Source of the DNA: Paramuribaculum sp.
GTDB taxonomy: Bacteria; Bacteroidota; Bacteroidia; Bacteroidales; Muribaculaceae
DNA length: 25,449 nt
Direction: 5' to 3'
NCBI GenBank assembly: GCA_009775605.1
Contig: VSPV01000023.1
Location: forward strand, 365-25,813
Below the pieces are notes generated by a model that saw only the letters and a list, made by a program, of their open reading frames with translations, made no database searches and was not told the origin of the DNA. The position numbers and the translations under genes are program-made. This document shows positions 8,272 to 16,251 of the stretch, in pieces. Position 1 is the stretch's first letter. Every line of letters begins with the position of its first letter.

Positions 8272-11166
8272 TCAGGCGTTGGCGTTCTTGCCGGTTTTGT
8301 TGCGGCGCATGTCGGTGAGGTAAGCAACGGGCGATGCCACGAACATGGTGGCCAGGGTGCCTACAACCACGCCGAATATCATGGCGAAGGTGAACGAACG
8401 GATCGAGTCACCGCCGAGGATGAAGATACACAGCAGCACCAGAAGGGTCGATGCCGAGGTCATCACCGTACGGCCCAGAGTCGAGTTGATCGACTGGTTA
8501 ACGTTAGTGAAGAAACTCTGCTTGGGATAGAGGCCGATGTTCTCGCGCACGCGGTCAAACACAACCACCGTGTCGTTGATCTGATAACCGATCACCGTAA
8601 GGATGGCGGCGATGAACGACTGGTCAATCTCCATCGCGAAGGGGAACACGCCCCAGAACAGCGAGTAGAAGCCGATGATTGAGAAGGCTGTGAAGGCTAC
8701 GGCTGCGAGAGCGCCCACGGAGAATGCGATGTTGTGGAAGCGCACGAGGATGTAGAGGAACATAGCCAGAAGTGCCAGACACACGGCAATCACAGCTTCG
8801 GTGCGCATGTCGTTGGCCACGGTCGGACCCACTTTCTGCGAGCTCATTATGCCTATCTCCTCGTTGGTGGTCGAGAAGTCGCGCAGGCTCATATCGCCTA
8901 TCTCGTTCTTCAGGCCCTTGTAGAGGATGCCGGTGATTTCGTCGTCAACGTTCTCTTCGTCGGAGTTGATTTTGTAGTTGGTCGAGATTCTCACCTTAGT
9001 GTTGTCGTCGATGGTTATCACGCTCAGCTGGGCGCCGTCAAACATCGGTGCGAGCTGCTTCTGGAGCTCGACGGTCGATACGGGGTGGTCGAATTTCACA
9101 ACGTAGTTGCGGCCGCCCGAGAAGTCGATGCCCTGGTTGAGGCCGCGTACAAAGAGCGAGCCTATCACGATGAGGATGAACGCGCCGCAGATTGCGAAGC
9201 TCACCTTGCGCTTGCCCAGGAAGTCGAAATGGGTGTTGGTAAACATCTTGCGCGACAGCGAGGTGTCGAATGTAAGCTTCTGGAACGGCTTGGCCTTCTC
9301 GCCGATGATGAACACCAGACGGGTGAGGAACACAGCCGTGAAGAACGAGCAGATGATACCGATGATAAGGGTGGTGGCGAATCCCTTGATGGGGCCTGTG
9401 CCGAACAGCAGCAGGATCACGCCGGTGATTATCGAGGTGAGGTTGGAGTCGAAGATGGCCGAGAAGGCGTTGGAATAACCGTCGGAGATGGCAGTGCGCA
9501 CGTTCTTGCCGGCGCGGAGCTCCTCCTTGGCGCGCTCGAAGATGAGCACGTTGGCGTCAACCGCCATACCCAGCGCGAGCACGATACCTGCGATACCGCT
9601 CAGCGTCAGCACTGCCGGAATCGAGGCGAGGATGCCGAAGGTAAAGAAGATGTTGAACACCAGACCGAGGTTGGCGATAAGGCCGGGGATGATGCCGTAG
9701 AAGGCACACATGAAGACCATCAGCAGAATCAGCGCTATGGCAAACGACATGAAGCCGTCCTCGATAGCCTGCTGGCCCAGCGACGGACCGATAACGGTGT
9801 CGGAGATGATGTTGACCTTGGCAGCCATTTTACCCGATTTGAGCACGTTGGCAAGGTCCTTTGCCTCGTCGGTCGAGAAGTTGCCGGTAATCGACGAGCG
9901 TCCGCCCTCGATCACGCTGTTTACGTTCGGAGCCGAATACACCTGGTTGTCGAGCACGATTGCCACCTGCTTGTTGATGTTGGCGGCGGTGATGCGTGCC
10001 CACTGCTTGGCTGCGTCGGGCTTCATGGTCATCGACACGTAGTTGCCGCCCTGCATCTGGTCGAAGTCGGATGTGGCTGCGGTAACCACGTCGCCGCTCA
10101 GGGCAGCCTTGCCGCCTGCGGTGCGAAGGCCCACGAGGGTGTAATAGTCCATGCGTGAAACGTGGCCCGTCGAGTCGGGTATCTCAACCGTCACGGGCTT
10201 CACTTCCCATGCCAGCTTGAGGTTGGAGGGGAGTATGCGTTTTGCCTGCGGCGATACCAGCAGGGAGTCGATTATGGGGCGGTTGATGCGGGTGGCCATG
10301 CCGAGGGCTATGGGGTTGCCCTGGGCGCCGAGGCCGGCGAAGTATTCAAAGAGGCCGCGGCCGTTAGAGGCCGAGTCAGCGCGCAGAGCGTTGTCAAGCT
10401 GCTGCAGTGCGCCCTGATACTCCGTAAGGGGCATCGTCTCGTAGAACTCGAGGTTGGCCGACGATTTCAGAAGGTCGCGCACACGGTCATGCTCCTTCAC
10501 GCCCGGAAGCTCCAGAAGTATCTGGCCGTCTTTCTCCAGCTCCTGGATGTTGGGGGCCACCACGCCGAACTGGTCGATACGGCTGCGGAGCACGTTGGTC
10601 GAGCTGCTCACGCGGTCCTTCACCTCCTGCTTCAGCGCTGCCTTGGCGGCGTCGAATGAGTCGCCGCGCTTCACCTGGTCGCGGAACACAACCGAGAAAT
10701 CGGCATTCGGGTCAAGTTCCTTATATTGCTGACAGAACACATCCACATAGTCGTTGGTCTTGGTGGCCTTGACTATCGAATCGGTGCTGTGGATAGCTTT
10801 TTCAAAATAGGGGTTGCCTTCGGTGGTGGCCATCGACCGCAGGATGTCGGGCACCGACACCTGGAGCGTTACGTTCATACCGCCCTTGAGGTCAAGTCCG
10901 AGACCCACACCGAGCTTTTTTACTTCATTGAAAGTGTAGCCGAGCCATACCTTCTCGTTGCCTACGGAGTCGATGTAGTGCTGATAGGCATAGCGGTGGG
11001 CGTCAGGACCGGCGGTCTCCGGAGCCGTTTTCTGGGCATATTCCTCGGCCTTGTTCTCATAGTGGTTGCTCACCACCGTAAACGAGAGGTAGAAGAGGCA
11101 AATAAGCACCAGGAAGAAGGCTATGACACCGGCCACAATACTTCCTAATTTTCCTTTGCTTTGCAT
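8272..11166 (-). CDS. secDF: Fused protein-export membrane protein SecDF
   Basis: SecDF uses the proton gradient to help pull preproteins through the SecYEG channel. This 964-residue protein joins SecD and SecF in one chain, the usual form in Bacteroidetes. One transmembrane helix at about 8-30 precedes the SecD motif LGLDLKGG (89-96) and a large periplasmic P1 domain. A SecD membrane bundle includes the GMAVDANVLIFER region near 530-545. The SecF half begins around 640 and carries its own periplasmic loop and the signature INDTVVVFDRVREN near 855-870. About twelve membrane segments are expected. Upstream is a TATATTTG -7 element; downstream is a perfect terminator. It appears to be a single-gene transcript. 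Confidence 0.97.
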   Translation of the reverse strand: MQSKGKLGSIVAGVIAFFLVLICLFYLSFTVVSNHYENKAEEYAQKTAPETAGPDAHRYAYQHYIDSVGNEKVWLGYTFNEVKKLGVGLGLDLKGGMNVTLQVSVPDILRSMATTEGNPYFEKAIHSTDSIVKATKTNDYVDVFCQQYKELDPNADFSVVFRDQVKRGDSFDAAKAALKQEVKDRVSSSTNVLRSRIDQFGVVAPNIQELEKDGQILLELPGVKEHDRVRDLLKSSANLEFYETMPLTEYQGALQQLDNALRADSASNGRGLFEYFAGLGAQGNPIALGMATRINRPIIDSLLVSPQAKRILPSNLKLAWEVKPVTVEIPDSTGHVSRMDYYTLVGLRTAGGKAALSGDVVTAATSDFDQMQGGNYVSMTMKPDAAKQWARITAANINKQVAIVLDNQVYSAPNVNSVIEGGRSSITGNFSTDEAKDLANVLKSGKMAAKVNIISDTVIGPSLGQQAIEDGFMSFAIALILLMVFMCAFYGIIPGLIANLGLVFNIFFTFGILASIPAVLTLSGIAGIVLALGMAVDANVLIFERAKEELRAGKNVRTAISDGYSNAFSAIFDSNLTSIITGVILLLFGTGPIKGFATTLIIGIICSFFTAVFLTRLVFIIGEKAKPFQKLTFDTSLSRKMFTNTHFDFLGKRKVSFAICGAFILIVIGSLFVRGLNQGIDFSGGRNYVVKFDHPVSTVELQKQLAPMFDGAQLSVITIDDNTKVRISTNYKINSDEENVDDEITGILYKGLKNEIGDMSLRDFSTTNEEIGIMSSQKVGPTVANDMRTEAVIAVCLALLAMFLYILVRFHNIAFSVGALAAVAFTAFSIIGFYSLFWGVFPFAMEIDQSFIAAILTVIGYQINDTVVVFDRVRENIGLYPKQSFFTNVNQSINSTLGRTVMTSASTLLVLLCIFILGGDSIRSFTFAMIFGVVVGTLATMFVASPVAYLTDMRRNKTGKNANA

Positions 11167-11255
11167 TTGACTGGTTAAAAATATTGAGGTTAAAAATTAA
11201 ATTTCGCTATCGGGGCATTTCTGCCGTTTCCGCATGTGTGCGCGATTTCAGCTTG

Positions 11256-11263
11256 CAAATATA
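11256..11263 (-). promoter_or_regulatory. Probable -7 element for secDF
   Basis: On the minus strand this reads TATATTTG, an exact TAnnTTTG match, about 90 bp upstream of the secDF ATG. No clear TTTG is present at the -33 position, so the promoter may be weak or activator-dependent. Confidence 0.55.
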
Positions 11264-11320
11264 GCGTTTTTCTTTGAAATCCCACGCATCCGCTTTACTA
11301 TTTGTCAAATAACCTCCCGT

Positions 11321-11352
11321 CCCGTGGAGTCTCAACCCCGTGGAGCGTCAAT
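11321..11352. repeat. Imperfect 16-bp tandem repeat, two units
   Basis: CCCGTGGAGTCTCAAC (11321-11336) is followed at once by CCCGTGGAGCGTCAAT (11337-11352). The units agree at 13 of 16 positions. Confidence 0.6.
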
Positions 11353-11422
11353 ATCCCTATCGACGCAAAAAGCCCATGGGATCGTCGGCCTCCGGCCGTC
11401 GGAATGCAAGGAGAACGGTTTT

Positions 11423-11454
11423 CCGGGAGGACCGTGGGGCCCGGGTCCTCCCGG
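11423..11454. repeat. Perfect 11-bp inverted repeat (hairpin)
   Basis: CCGGGAGGACC (11423-11433) is the exact reverse complement of GGTCCTCCCGG (11444-11454), separated by 10 nt. No T-run follows on either strand, so it is not a standard terminator. It lies between the two copies of the ATATCCC(C)TATCGACG repeat. Confidence 0.65.
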
Positions 11455-11615
11455 CTCCACAAGTCATGTCTATATCCCCTATCGACGTGAAGTAATCCAA
11501 GCCGAGAAGCGCAGGATGCGCGATTTCTGTACAACCGGCTGCGTCAGCTGCCGGAATAGCAGATATGTCTACTCCATTCTGCGAGGCAAGCTGCGGAGCA
11601 TGCGCGCCTCGCCAC

Positions 11616-11657
11616 CGCGTCAGCTTGGGATGGCAACGCGTCAGCTTGGGATGGCAA
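11616..11657. repeat. Exact tandem duplication of 21 bp
   Basis: The 21-mer beginning CGCGTCAGCTTGGGATGGCA occurs at 11616-11636 and again, without any mismatch, at 11637-11657. There are only two copies and no spacers, so it is not a CRISPR. Identity suggests a recent slip or duplication. Confidence 0.85.
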
Positions 11658-11660
11658 GAG

Positions 11661-11741
11661 GCGCAGAACGGCACATAAGGCGCAGACCTTTTCTCCTCCC
11701 AAAGAAATTATAATAGCTCCGCGCCGTTCTGCCGTTCTGCG
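11661..11741. repeat. Separated inverted repeat GCGCAGAACGGC / GCCGTTCTGCG
   Basis: GCGCAGAACGGC (11661-11672) is matched by GCCGTTCTGCG (11731-11741) in reverse complement. The right side also contains an overlapping second copy of GCCGTTCTG starting at 11723. The 58-nt interior could form the loop of a long, imperfect stem. It may be a small non-autonomous element or a structured transcript end for the terminase gene; neither is proven. Confidence 0.4.
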
Positions 11742-11781
11742 TAGCTCTGCGTCCCTCCCCCCCCCTGACAGGGCGCAGCCG

Positions 11782-13665
11782 TCACTGATTGCGCGGGAGG
11801 ATGGCCTGCAGGCCGGTGTAGTCGGTCGAGGGCATGCTGGCGATCACGTAGAGGGCGATGGCGCGGGTCATAAGCACATCATCGTGGGCCGGCGGCGTGG
11901 CCTCGTAGACGCCCGAAGGCTGCTGGCGGTAAGTTGCCATCTCGTTGCAGGCCGTCGCGCTCCGCTCCACATAGCCGCCGTCGCGTACCATGCATATCAG
12001 CCCCGTAATGATCACCGATTTCGTGGCGCGGTTGGTATGGAACCCCACGCGCGTCTCGTCGCGGTCGCGCGTGGCGGCATCGCGGCTGCGGCGCACATAC
12101 AGGCGCCTGTACACGGCGTTGAGTTCCTCCAGAATGTATTGCGAGGGGCCTTCCGTGGCCGTTTCCAGCGAATTGCTCTCAATCACCAGCAGAGCGCCGT
12201 TGTAGAACCGCGCTATAGCCGCCGCTTTCCATCCCAGAAGGTCGTGGTCGCAGTGTCCGCGCCATTGCGCCACCACTTCGGGCCGCTCGAACGCCCGCAT
12301 GCGCATCACCGCTATCACCGACCAGTCGGCCGAGGCCGACCGGCCTCCCACATCGACCGCCGCCACATAGTCGGCCGGACGCTCACCGCCGCTCTGGGGC
12401 ATCTCCCATATCTTCAGGCGTCCGGTGGCGTCGGGGGTGAAATGCACGTCGCGCAGCGCTCCCGGGCCCTTGGCCTCCCGCCCCGTCACCTCGCCCGTGG
12501 CCAGAGGTTCGTGGCATCCCTCGCGCAGGCGCTCCACCGCCTCAGGGTCGAACACCGACCGGGCCGAGTTGGTAAAAGCCTCCACATCGTCCGTGGGATA
12601 CTCGGCCTTCATGGCCTCGTGGGTACTGAACTCGCGGCGCTTGAACCGGTACCATGCAATCATCTCCAGCGTGAGCCCCTTTTCCCACAGCCGCCGCTCG
12701 TAGTCGTCCATACTCTCGAGCAGCCGCCGCGGATTGCGGCAGGGCATACGGTACATCTCTATCTCATGCCAGGGCACGAACACAGGCCGGTAGGCCGACG
12801 TGCCCTCGCGCGCCCTCAGCCACTCGCTGTGGAAGAAGTTGCCCACTCCGTTGGCCGTGCTCTCCATGGCTATCATCGAGCATTCCACCCCCGGAATGCC
12901 TCCGCAAACGGCCCTGATGAACGCCTCGGGCGTCATCGACTCGGAATCCTTCCAGAATGCCACCTCGCTCAGGTGGGCCATCGAGCAGTCGAGGCCGCGC
13001 ACTGCCTCCTGGCCCATGCTCGAGGCAACGGTCACGCGGCAGCCACGGCCGGCTATCTCGCGGGTGTTGCGTGCGCCCTCGAAGGCGCGGAAGCAAGGCG
13101 GTTCGTCGCCCGTCCACATCTCTGCCGGGTAGGAGTCGAGCATGGCCGTGTACATTCCGCGTATCGCCGCCGAGGTGTCCTTCACCTGGGCGCATATCAG
13201 CGAATTCCAGTTGCGGCGGAGCACCGTCTGTATCCACGCGAAATACATCTGCACCAGCGTCGACCCTCCCCACTGGCGCGCCTTGAGCATTATCAGGCGT
13301 AGAGGCCTGGCGGCGCGGCGGTCGTCCTCGAGCAGCGCGGCCACACGGCGCTGAGGGGCGTTGAGCACAAACGCCACCCGCCGTCCCGTGGTCTTGTGGC
13401 GGATGGTGACGCAGCTCGCCGCCCAGTATTCGAAGTCGTGGCGCAGCCGCAGGCGCCGGAATTCCCCGGCATCCTTCACCCGCTTCCATTCAGGGTCAGC
13501 CACCATGCTTTCGGGCAGCCACAGATACCCCTGCTCCCATTTCACGCGCTTTTTCAGGCGCGGGCCGCAGGCGCCGCGGCCCGAAAGCGGATTGTAGTCC
13601 GTGGCGAGGGCCTTGTTGCGCCGGCGGTTCTCTTCCAGCGCCAGATTGATTTCCTGTTCTGTCAT
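11782..13665 (-). CDS. Phage-type terminase large subunit (TerL)
   Basis: TerL is the ATP-driven motor and nuclease that packages phage DNA into heads. This 627-residue protein looks complete and active. The ATPase half has a Walker A-like LKARQWGGST (127-136), a Walker B-like MAHLSE (229-234, Ser-Glu where Asp-Glu is usual) and a coupling motif STANG (269-273). The C-terminal RNase H-like nuclease shows Asp438 (AAVDVGGRSASADWS), Glu496 (LLVIESNS) and Asp595/Asp596 (AHDDVLMTRAIAL). Its start codon overlaps the stop of the 831-residue gene by 4 bp, so the two are probably translationally coupled. No small terminase, portal, protease or capsid gene is adjacent. Intactness argues for recent arrival or a retained function. 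Confidence 0.88.
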   Translation of the reverse strand: MTEQEINLALEENRRRNKALATDYNPLSGRGACGPRLKKRVKWEQGYLWLPESMVADPEWKRVKDAGEFRRLRLRHDFEYWAASCVTIRHKTTGRRVAFVLNAPQRRVAALLEDDRRAARPLRLIMLKARQWGGSTLVQMYFAWIQTVLRRNWNSLICAQVKDTSAAIRGMYTAMLDSYPAEMWTGDEPPCFRAFEGARNTREIAGRGCRVTVASSMGQEAVRGLDCSMAHLSEVAFWKDSESMTPEAFIRAVCGGIPGVECSMIAMESTANGVGNFFHSEWLRAREGTSAYRPVFVPWHEIEMYRMPCRNPRRLLESMDDYERRLWEKGLTLEMIAWYRFKRREFSTHEAMKAEYPTDDVEAFTNSARSVFDPEAVERLREGCHEPLATGEVTGREAKGPGALRDVHFTPDATGRLKIWEMPQSGGERPADYVAAVDVGGRSASADWSVIAVMRMRAFERPEVVAQWRGHCDHDLLGWKAAAIARFYNGALLVIESNSLETATEGPSQYILEELNAVYRRLYVRRSRDAATRDRDETRVGFHTNRATKSVIITGLICMVRDGGYVERSATACNEMATYRQQPSGVYEATPPAHDDVLMTRAIALYVIASMPSTDYTGLQAILPRNQ

Positions 13666-16157
13666 GGGCGGGCGAATATGAGTCTTACACCTTTGAATCT
13701 GAAATCGGCCCCAGCGCTCCCTTTCAGCTCCAGCACCAGGTAAGGGCGCGGAGGAGCCGCCACGCGCAGGGCCACAGGCGAATTTATCTGTCCCTCAGCC
13801 GTGCATTTCACCACCGGATAGGTATCACCACTGCCGCCGTGCGCGCGCACGCTCAGAGAGCCGGAAAATGCCCCTGAGTCGAGCATCCACTCCACGGCTA
13901 TGAGGCTCCGGCGTCGGTCCACGGCTATCTCGCGCCGCCAGAGCACCTCCGTTGCCGCCGCAGGCGCTTCGTCCGGGCGCGCCGTGATGCCTTCCGGAGT
14001 CAGGAGCAGCGGCACTCCGCCCGCGTCGTAAAGAGCCGTGGCGGTAAGTCCGGGCCGGTGGAATCCCTCACCGCGCATCACCCATACATTTCCGTCGCTG
14101 CCGCCGAGCCATGTGCGCCCTGTGGCCTGACAGTGTACGCAGCTCTCCGCCCCTTCGGGCAGATTGATCGCCGATGCCTTCGACGCCTTTACCAGAATCG
14201 CCCCGCCGCCGTCGGCCGCTATGGCCATGGTGCCCTCGGGCGTGGCCGTCACCCCCTCTCCGCAGCGCACGCCGCGGGCCGATATGAGCGAGGCCGAAGC
14301 TATGCGGTTGGAGGCGTTTACAGCCACGGCATAGATGCCTTCGGTGGTAAACACATGCAGATGGCTGCGCGAGAAATCCCACGACGACAGTGACCGCGCC
14401 GCCCCCACAATTGCCACAATCGGTGCGCGGCTGCACTCCACGCACGCCTTAGGACTCAGGGGCGCCCCGGCCGGAGCCGAGGCTATCCCTCCCGGCATTC
14501 TCTCGCCGGGCGCGGTGGCGGTGCCTCTGTCGGGCATCGGTTCGGCTGTGGGCGTGAGCTCTATTGGCACGAGACCGCTCTGGAGGTGTAGGGCTATACC
14601 GGAGCGCTCGTCGGGCGTGAGGCTGATGGTGGCTTTGCTCACTGCCGTTCCCCGCCGCAGCCATACCGTCATGCTCTTTGCCCCGGCATCCGGATAGCTT
14701 ACTAAAGGCTCGAGCGATAGCGGGGCGTAGCCCGTGCCCGATGTGAGCGCGCTCACCGTGCGGCCGTCCACGAATTCTGTCACTGTCAGCGCGTCCCATT
14801 CCCCTTCGGCCGCGGAATCGGTGGCGCCAAAGAACTCCTCCGGAGGATAGCCGGGGTAGGGAAGCGGGGTGATGTCGCCCCACAGTGTGGAGTCGCCGTC
14901 AGTTGCCACGCTCCGTGCCGAAAAGGCGTGCGGCGCCGAAATCTGGCGCAGCAGGCTGCGGGAGCCGTCCGGTGAGGCCGCGCCCCGGCCTTTGGCCGTG
15001 CAGGCTTTTATGGCGGCGCTTTCTTCGGCAGGCGTTGCGGCGCGGGAGGCGGTGAGGTGGTGTTCTGTGGCGGATAGGGCGGACACATCCACTCGCCACA
15101 CTTCTGCGCACGCTTCCTCACACCTCGCGGCAACGCTGCGGGCCGTGGCCATGCGGCGGTTTTCGAGCGATGCCAGGCGCGAGGTGGCTCCCGGCAGCGC
15201 TATGGTGATGGTGGTTGAGGCTGTGCCGCCTGTGATGCTGCAAGCGGCTTTGTCGGCCGCGTCAAAGGGGTGAATCTGCGGGCTTACGCATATCTCCACG
15301 CCGCCCACGCGCTTCATCCACTCGCCCGGCAGGAGATCGGCCGGTACGGTGGCTTTTATCCTGAAGGTGTCTACTGAGGTCTGGAATGCCGGAATGCTTA
15401 CGGTGCGGTCCCCCGCCTCCCCGCTGATGGTGCAGGGTGTGGCGATTCCTGCACAGGCCTGCCATCCCGAGGGCGCGCAGAGTATTTTTGGAGGAGAGGT
15501 GTAGAGCGTCGAGCCGTCGGTGGCGCGGATGCGGTAGAAAACCACTACGGGCTGGAACCACAGTCCGGCTGCCTGTGTGCGCACCGCCAGATCGGTGTAG
15601 GCCTCGGCCATGGTGCGCCCTATGCGGCGAAGCGATGCTGAGTCGAGGGTGCGTCCTGCCGTGACGGTGCAGCCGGTGAGCGTCATGGCCTCGAAATTGA
15701 GCGTGGCGGTGCCGCGCAGCTCGGCCTCGAGCCGCACGGGCCTCACAGGCGGAAGCGTCCCGGCCATAACTGCCTCCGCCGCGTTCTCGCCTCGTCTTTT
15801 GAAAACATGCTGCGGCCCCTCGGCGGTCATCACAGTGGCGCCGCAGGCCGTCGCTACGGCGCAATAAGCCGGTGTTGCCGTTGACCCGAAGACCGCGGGG
15901 TGTCCCCCTTTCAGCGCGGAGAGTGCCAGAGGGTAGCGGCCCGATGGATCGGCCGAAGTTGCCTGCAGGAGCGTCTGACTCCCTTGCGCTTCGTGGCTGA
16001 AGGTGACCAAGGGGCGCCAGTGGCCTTCAGCCGCCGTTACGGGCGCCGGGCACGGCACAAGCACTCCTGATGCGGCGGCATGCAGCCCGTCGCATCGCGA
16101 TTCCGCGTCGGAGACCTCGGCCTCCGTGGCGGGGATAAAAACGTTGAGATGTTTCAT
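13662..16157 (-). CDS. Large phage-structural-like protein, propeller-like C-terminal half
   Basis: I do not recognise a named family for this 831-residue protein. It has no signal peptide or membrane segment, and is rich in Ala, Gly, Thr and Pro. The middle (about 200-300) contains beta-rich segments such as LWFQPVVVFYRIRATDGSTLYTS. From about 590 to 730 there are repeated short strand-turn units: LHVFTTEGIYAVAV, GVTATPEGTMAIAADGG, RTWLGGSDGNVWVMRG and PLLLTPEGITARPDE. These recall beta-propeller blades and the 'VFTTEGI-ala' segments I remember in Bacteroides phage structural proteins. The C-terminus (VALRVAAPPRPYLVLELKG...FRFKGVRLIF) resembles a jelly-roll-like beta domain. It overlaps terL by 4 bp and is preceded by a TAnnTTTG match. 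A virion or tail-associated role is inference. Confidence 0.6.
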   Translation of the reverse strand: MKHLNVFIPATEAEVSDAESRCDGLHAAASGVLVPCPAPVTAAEGHWRPLVTFSHEAQGSQTLLQATSADPSGRYPLALSALKGGHPAVFGSTATPAYCAVATACGATVMTAEGPQHVFKRRGENAAEAVMAGTLPPVRPVRLEAELRGTATLNFEAMTLTGCTVTAGRTLDSASLRRIGRTMAEAYTDLAVRTQAAGLWFQPVVVFYRIRATDGSTLYTSPPKILCAPSGWQACAGIATPCTISGEAGDRTVSIPAFQTSVDTFRIKATVPADLLPGEWMKRVGGVEICVSPQIHPFDAADKAACSITGGTASTTITIALPGATSRLASLENRRMATARSVAARCEEACAEVWRVDVSALSATEHHLTASRAATPAEESAAIKACTAKGRGAASPDGSRSLLRQISAPHAFSARSVATDGDSTLWGDITPLPYPGYPPEEFFGATDSAAEGEWDALTVTEFVDGRTVSALTSGTGYAPLSLEPLVSYPDAGAKSMTVWLRRGTAVSKATISLTPDERSGIALHLQSGLVPIELTPTAEPMPDRGTATAPGERMPGGIASAPAGAPLSPKACVECSRAPIVAIVGAARSLSSWDFSRSHLHVFTTEGIYAVAVNASNRIASASLISARGVRCGEGVTATPEGTMAIAADGGGAILVKASKASAINLPEGAESCVHCQATGRTWLGGSDGNVWVMRGEGFHRPGLTATALYDAGGVPLLLTPEGITARPDEAPAAATEVLWRREIAVDRRRSLIAVEWMLDSGAFSGSLSVRAHGGSGDTYPVVKCTAEGQINSPVALRVAAPPRPYLVLELKGSAGADFRFKGVRLIFARP

Positions 16158-16183
16158 AGCGTGACAAAGGATTTGTGAAGCGG

Positions 16184-16191
16184 CAAATTTA
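16184..16191 (-). promoter_or_regulatory. Possible -7 element for the 831-residue gene and terL
   Basis: The minus strand reads TAAATTTG here, an exact TAnnTTTG match, about 27 bp upstream of the ATG at 16157. No good TTTG is found at the -33 position. If used, the phage-derived pair would be transcribed separately from the sigma-54 activator gene upstream. Confidence 0.4.
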
Positions 16192-16228
16192 ATGCCCGCT
16201 TACCCCCTTGTCCGCGCCATTCGCCATT

Positions 16229-16250
16229 ATGGCAGCTGATGAGCCGCCAT
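16229..16250. repeat. Imperfect palindrome just after the sigma-54 activator gene
   Basis: The 22 bp beginning ATGGCAGCTGATGAGCCG pair with themselves except at two symmetric position pairs (arms ATGGC..GCT with AGC..GCCAT). It begins 2 bp after the stop codon of the activator gene. No T-run follows, so it is a weak terminator candidate at best; an operator is another possibility. Confidence 0.3.
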
Positions 16251-16251
16251 A

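Larger units (their letters stand above)
11167..11781. other. Repeat-rich spacer between secDF and the terminase gene
   Basis: This stretch of about 615 bp shows no gene I can support. Open frames across it are short, disagree with neighbouring codon use, and pass through repeats. It contains the secDF promoter, two imperfect 16-bp tandem units (11321-11352), a separated direct repeat (11351-11365 and 11472-11487), a perfect 11-bp-arm hairpin, a 21-bp tandem duplication and an inverted GCGCAGAACGGC pair. It looks like accumulated or eroded repeat DNA next to the phage-derived pair. Confidence 0.6.

Noticed and set aside
11616..11657. CRISPR start or short array
   Set aside because: Only two identical units with no spacer between them, and no cas genes nearby.
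11234..11713. Plus-strand open frame of 159 codons in the spacer
   Set aside because: It runs through the secDF promoter region, hairpin and tandem repeats, and its translation resembles no protein family.
11782..16157. Complete prophage
   Set aside because: No integrase, portal, capsid, tail or lysis genes and no att-like repeats bounding the region; only two phage-like genes are present.
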